64,000 nt of DNA, from positions 1 through 64,000 of the forward strand of contig NZ_QWEG01000001.1 in NCBI RefSeq assembly GCF_003515685.1, read 5' to 3'. The notes under the pieces were generated by a model that was given only the letters and a program-made list of their open reading frames with translations, was not told where the DNA came from and did not search any database. A program made the translations under genes and the position numbers. Source of the stretch: Neobacillus notoginsengisoli (GTDB taxonomy: Bacteria > Bacillota > Bacilli > Bacillales > Cytobacillaceae). Of this stretch, positions 61,571 to 64,000 are shown piece by piece (the first letter of the stretch is position 1; every line of letters begins with the position of its first letter).

Positions 61571-61660
61571 AAAAAATAATTTTACATTGATGTCAATTTT
61601 ATGAATAAATTCGTAACATTTTCATATGTTAAGAAAATTATCGGAAAATAATGGTATAAT
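61571..61660 (+). promoter_or_regulatory. comK promoter region with ComK box
   Basis: A perfect AAAA-N5-TTTT ComK box (AAAAAATAATTTT) is at 61571-61583. A -10 TATAAT is at 61655-61660; the -35 (around 61632) is poor, as expected of an activator-dependent promoter. A half-matching second box may lie at 61602-61614 at an 18-bp spacer. Confidence 0.6.
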
Positions 61661-61693
61661 AACTGCGTATCTGACAATTAGGAGTTGAGGTAT

Positions 61694-62269
61694 GTGAAGC
61701 AGAAGCAGATTGAAGAATATGAGATTAACCCTTGCACAATGTTTATCAAGCCTTTCGTCTATGGCAGCAAGGTTTATTCGCAAGTGTTTGAAATGGATGA
61801 CGAATTTATTTCCCCGTTTAAACCCATCGAAATTATCAAAAAAAGCTGTGAATACTTCGGAAGTTCTTATGAAGGCAGAAAAGAAGGGACACGGCAGCTG
61901 ATCGGCATCACCCATAAAGTTCCCATAGTCATTGACCCCACGAACTTCATCTATTTTTTCCCCACTACATCGCCAAACCGGCCCGAATGCATGTGGATTT
62001 CCCATGAACATGTTTTACACCACAGCAAAACAGCAAATGATGACACGCTCGTTACATTTCAAAACAAACAATCCTATCCAGTACCCGTTTCGTTCAATTC
62101 GTTCGAAAATCAGCTTTTGAGAACGGCGCTGCTAAGGACAAAACTTATGCAGCGCATCGAGCAGATGGAGAGAAAATCCTTTTATTTCCTAAACAGGCCC
62201 AATGCGCTTGAAGCCTCTGAAAGACAGCGCAAGTATGGGCATTTTATGGAATACGGTTCGCGTCCTTAA
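61694..62269 (+). CDS. comK: Competence transcription factor ComK
   Basis: 191 aa, close to the B. subtilis length of 192. Family segments: YEINPCTMFIKPFVYGSKVYSQVFE near 9-33, the STSPN-like FPTTSPNRPECMWISHEHV near 89-107, and SFNSFENQLLRTALLRTKLMQRIEQM near 132-157. It is the master activator of DNA-uptake genes and probably of itself through the upstream AT-box. GTG 61694 follows AGGAG at 9 nt. It overlaps the end of the convergent yhjD-like gene by 4 bp. Confidence 0.95.
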   Translation: MKQKQIEEYEINPCTMFIKPFVYGSKVYSQVFEMDDEFISPFKPIEIIKKSCEYFGSSYEGRKEGTRQLIGITHKVPIVIDPTNFIYFFPTTSPNRPECMWISHEHVLHHSKTANDDTLVTFQNKQSYPVPVSFNSFENQLLRTALLRTKLMQRIEQMERKSFYFLNRPNALEASERQRKYGHFMEYGSRP

Positions 62270-62652
62270 TCACTGTTTGTTCTTGTACGGGACTGGTGCC
62301 TGCCGAGGAAATAATGCTCCATCAGTTCCTGGACTTTATTCCGTATGCGCGGATTAAAATAATTATGATACTCCTCGTAGCCTTTATAAAGAAACAGGAA
62401 CATCGTAAAGGCATCATCCCGTTTCGTTTCCATCACCTTTAACTGATTAGACTTCATATAGGATTTTGCCCCGGCAAGCTCCTTCTGTACAACCTTCATC
62501 GTTTCCTCGACCAGTTCCTGATAAGGCTTCCTCAACTTGAAAGGACTCTTTTCAATCACAGTAAGATCACGGTTCAGGACAGTCAGCACCATCGGCAAAT
62601 AGATGGCCTGCTCCATAATATCCCGGTCTTTTTCAGGTATCCTCGTCATCAC
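62266..62652 (-). CDS. yhjD: YhjD-like hypothetical protein
   Basis: 128 aa, helical, soluble, basic C-terminus (RHQSRTRTNSD). Segments PEKDRDIMEQAIYLPMVLTV and YEEYHNYFNPRIRNKVQELM fit remembered YhjD features. Function unknown. AAAGGAG lies before the ATG. Stop codons of this gene and comK overlap head-on. Confidence 0.7.
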   Translation of the reverse strand: MMTRIPEKDRDIMEQAIYLPMVLTVLNRDLTVIEKSPFKLRKPYQELVEETMKVVQKELAGAKSYMKSNQLKVMETKRDDAFTMFLFLYKGYEEYHNYFNPRIRNKVQELMEHYFLGRHQSRTRTNSD

Positions 62653-62807
62653 ATGCGGGCTCCTTTCGCAAAAATAGGAACGTGTGTTCGTAATGCTATC
62701 ATACGAAATTCCGGCTTCAAAGGCAAGACCGGCAGGTTCGTCCTTTTCATATTTTTTTTATAGGATATGCAGGAAAAATCGCTATATTAAAAAAACAAAG
62801 AAGGAAA

Positions 62808-62832
62808 AACTATTTCTGGTGTCGAAATAGTT
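62808..62832. promoter_or_regulatory. 9-bp inverted repeat before S9 peptidase gene
   Basis: AACTATTTC and GAAATAGTT arms around a 7-nt loop, 30 bp before the start codon. It could be an operator or a leader hairpin. Confidence 0.5.
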
Positions 62833-62862
62833 TAGGAGCTATTTTATGAAGGTGGGAAAGAA

Positions 62863-64000
62863 ATGGGGTTGGAAGGAATGAAAGCAGAAGATCTATACGA
62901 ACTGAAGTCCGTTGCGGACCCGCAGATGTCACCGGACGGTACGCTCTGTGCCTTTACGGAAACTGCGATTTGCCGGGAAAAAGGGGAATATTACTCTAAT
63001 CTATACACGGTTAAAACCGACGGCCAAACAGCACCTGTCCAATGGACTTTTGGCAAAAAGAAAAACCACTCGCCACGCTGGTCACCGGATGGGACGAAGT
63101 TAGCCTTCATTTCCAATAGGGAAGGCAAAAATCAGATTTATCTTATGAATGCAAACGGTGGGGAAGCCAGAAAACTGACTGATTTGCCGAATGGAGCCGG
63201 TACTCTGGTATGGTCGCCGGATGGCATGAAAATTGCTTTTCAGGTAACAGTGAAGGCAGGAAAGAAGGCAACCGATAAAGAAGAGAAAAAAGAAGAGAAG
63301 CTGGAACCGCTCGTCGTCGAAAAAATGAAGTACAAATCAGACGCAGCCGGTTTTTGGAAAGGTACATACAAACAAATCGCCGTGGCTGATGTCGAAACGG
63401 GTGAGGTAACCCAATTGACAGATGGAGAAAATGATTATCATCTCCATTGCTGGTCTCCAGACGGAAAAACAATTGCTGCCGGAGCGGATTTCACGACGGA
63501 AGACAAGGACGACTCCTTCAGGCTGGACCTTTGTTTTATAGATGTCGAAAGTGGCAAAATAGAAAAAGTTGAGTCAAAAACGGACTACTTCGTGGATGCT
63601 TCATGGTCACCGGACGGTCGGACACTCGCCCTTACCGGCAAGAACAGGGAATTTGAAAATGCGACGCTTTCAAGAATATGGCTTTACGATAAGGAATCCG
63701 GCCTCTTCTCATGTGTAACGGAAGAGCTAGACGCCACGGTTGGTTCCGTGATGGCCGCTGACTTTCTCCAGGGCGCAACCGAGCCAGGAATCCTCTGGGC
63801 CGATGACAGCAGGAGCTTTTATTTTATCGCAAGCGACCTCGGAAACACGGTTGTCTATTACGGGAATACCGATGGCGAATTGTACCCGGCCCTGCTTGAC
63901 AATCAATATGTGTATGGCCTGTCTTTGGACTCGAAAAGCCAGCGGGCAGTTGTTGCAATCAGCAGGCCGGACGAGCCGGGTGATCTGTATCTGTTATCGA
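62863..64000 (+). CDS. S9 family prolyl oligopeptidase-like peptidase (partial)
   Basis: 379 codons to the window edge, no stop. This is the N-terminal beta-propeller of an acylaminoacyl-peptidase-like protein (YuxL type): TolB/WD-like repeats with SPDG at about 25, 74, 116 and several later positions (PRWSPDGTKLAFISNREGK). The alpha/beta-hydrolase half with the catalytic Ser lies beyond the window. ATG 62863 is supported by AGGTGGGA 6 nt upstream. Confidence 0.88.
   Translation, partial: MGLEGMKAEDLYELKSVADPQMSPDGTLCAFTETAICREKGEYYSNLYTVKTDGQTAPVQWTFGKKKNHSPRWSPDGTKLAFISNREGKNQIYLMNANGGEARKLTDLPNGAGTLVWSPDGMKIAFQVTVKAGKKATDKEEKKEEKLEPLVVEKMKYKSDAAGFWKGTYKQIAVADVETGEVTQLTDGENDYHLHCWSPDGKTIAAGADFTTEDKDDSFRLDLCFIDVESGKIEKVESKTDYFVDASWSPDGRTLALTGKNREFENATLSRIWLYDKESGLFSCVTEELDATVGSVMAADFLQGATEPGILWADDSRSFYFIASDLGNTVVYYGNTDGELYPALLDNQYVYGLSLDSKSQRAVVAISRPDEPGDLYLLS

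Overview
The window is chromosomal DNA of a spore-forming, potentially competent member of the Bacillaceae. Gene content and order follow the Bacillus subtilis yhe-yha-ecs-hem-yhg-yhf-comK region closely, here from yheC/D (about 14.2 kb) to comK and yhjD (about 62.6 kb). Bacillus-type lineage markers include PrsA, Hpr/ScoC, YhaL, a YjcZ-type mini-protein, EcsABC, TrpP, ComK and YheC/D. Many starts are GTG or TTG, each behind a strong AGGAGG-like ribosome-binding site. No tRNA, rRNA, CRISPR or prophage was seen. One transposase-like end lies at the extreme left.

Layout. 0-14 kb is accessory or variable relative to B. subtilis: an IS-like end, an NAD(P)-binding protein, a GNAT acetyltransferase, a clpP-type gene with an upstream sigma-factor gene, fumC, a 0.7-kb tandem array, two small proteins, a MsmX-type sugar-transporter ATPase with a PucR/CdaR-type regulator, recQ and an ABC exporter pair. 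14-28.7 kb carries yheC/D, yheB, yheA, a DUF2179 protein, yhaX, hemZ, yhaR, yhzD, the yhaO-yhaN-yhaM nuclease cluster, yhaL and prsA. 28.7-36.3 kb holds small proteins, yhaI, hpr, yhaH, trpP behind a clear TRAP-binding leader, hit and ecsABC. 36.4-45.6 kb holds yhfA, the heme monooxygenase gene hmoB, the heme genes hemE-hemH-hemY, and the TetR gene yhgD with its predicted target yhgE. 45.8-50.7 kb holds yhfI, lplJ, an acyl-CoA synthetase and an enoyl-CoA hydratase. 51.4-56.2 kb is an inserted MurNAc-recycling cluster (murR, murQ, murP, mupG). 56.4-64 kb holds azlCD, yhfN, a LysM-M14 peptidase, an SRAP protein, an IDEAL-domain protein, comK, a yhjD-like gene and the start of an S9 peptidase.

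The most unusual signal is a set of three intergenic tandem arrays (4953-5653, 47644-48066, 50798-51257). Their sequences are unrelated to one another, yet they share one architecture. Short inverted half-sites alternate at about 20-22 bp and 31-33 bp, giving a 52-54 bp repeat close to five helical turns. They are too regular to be chance, do not code (52 is not a multiple of three) and are not CRISPRs. I know of no description of them. Other leads are a TRAP site over the trpP ribosome-binding site, a matched operator pair for YhgD, two candidate MurR operators over the murQ promoter, a ComK box upstream of comK, a palindrome apparently inserted inside a terminator, a HAD-type protein lacking its nucleophile, and an ABC ATPase with no ordinary start codon.
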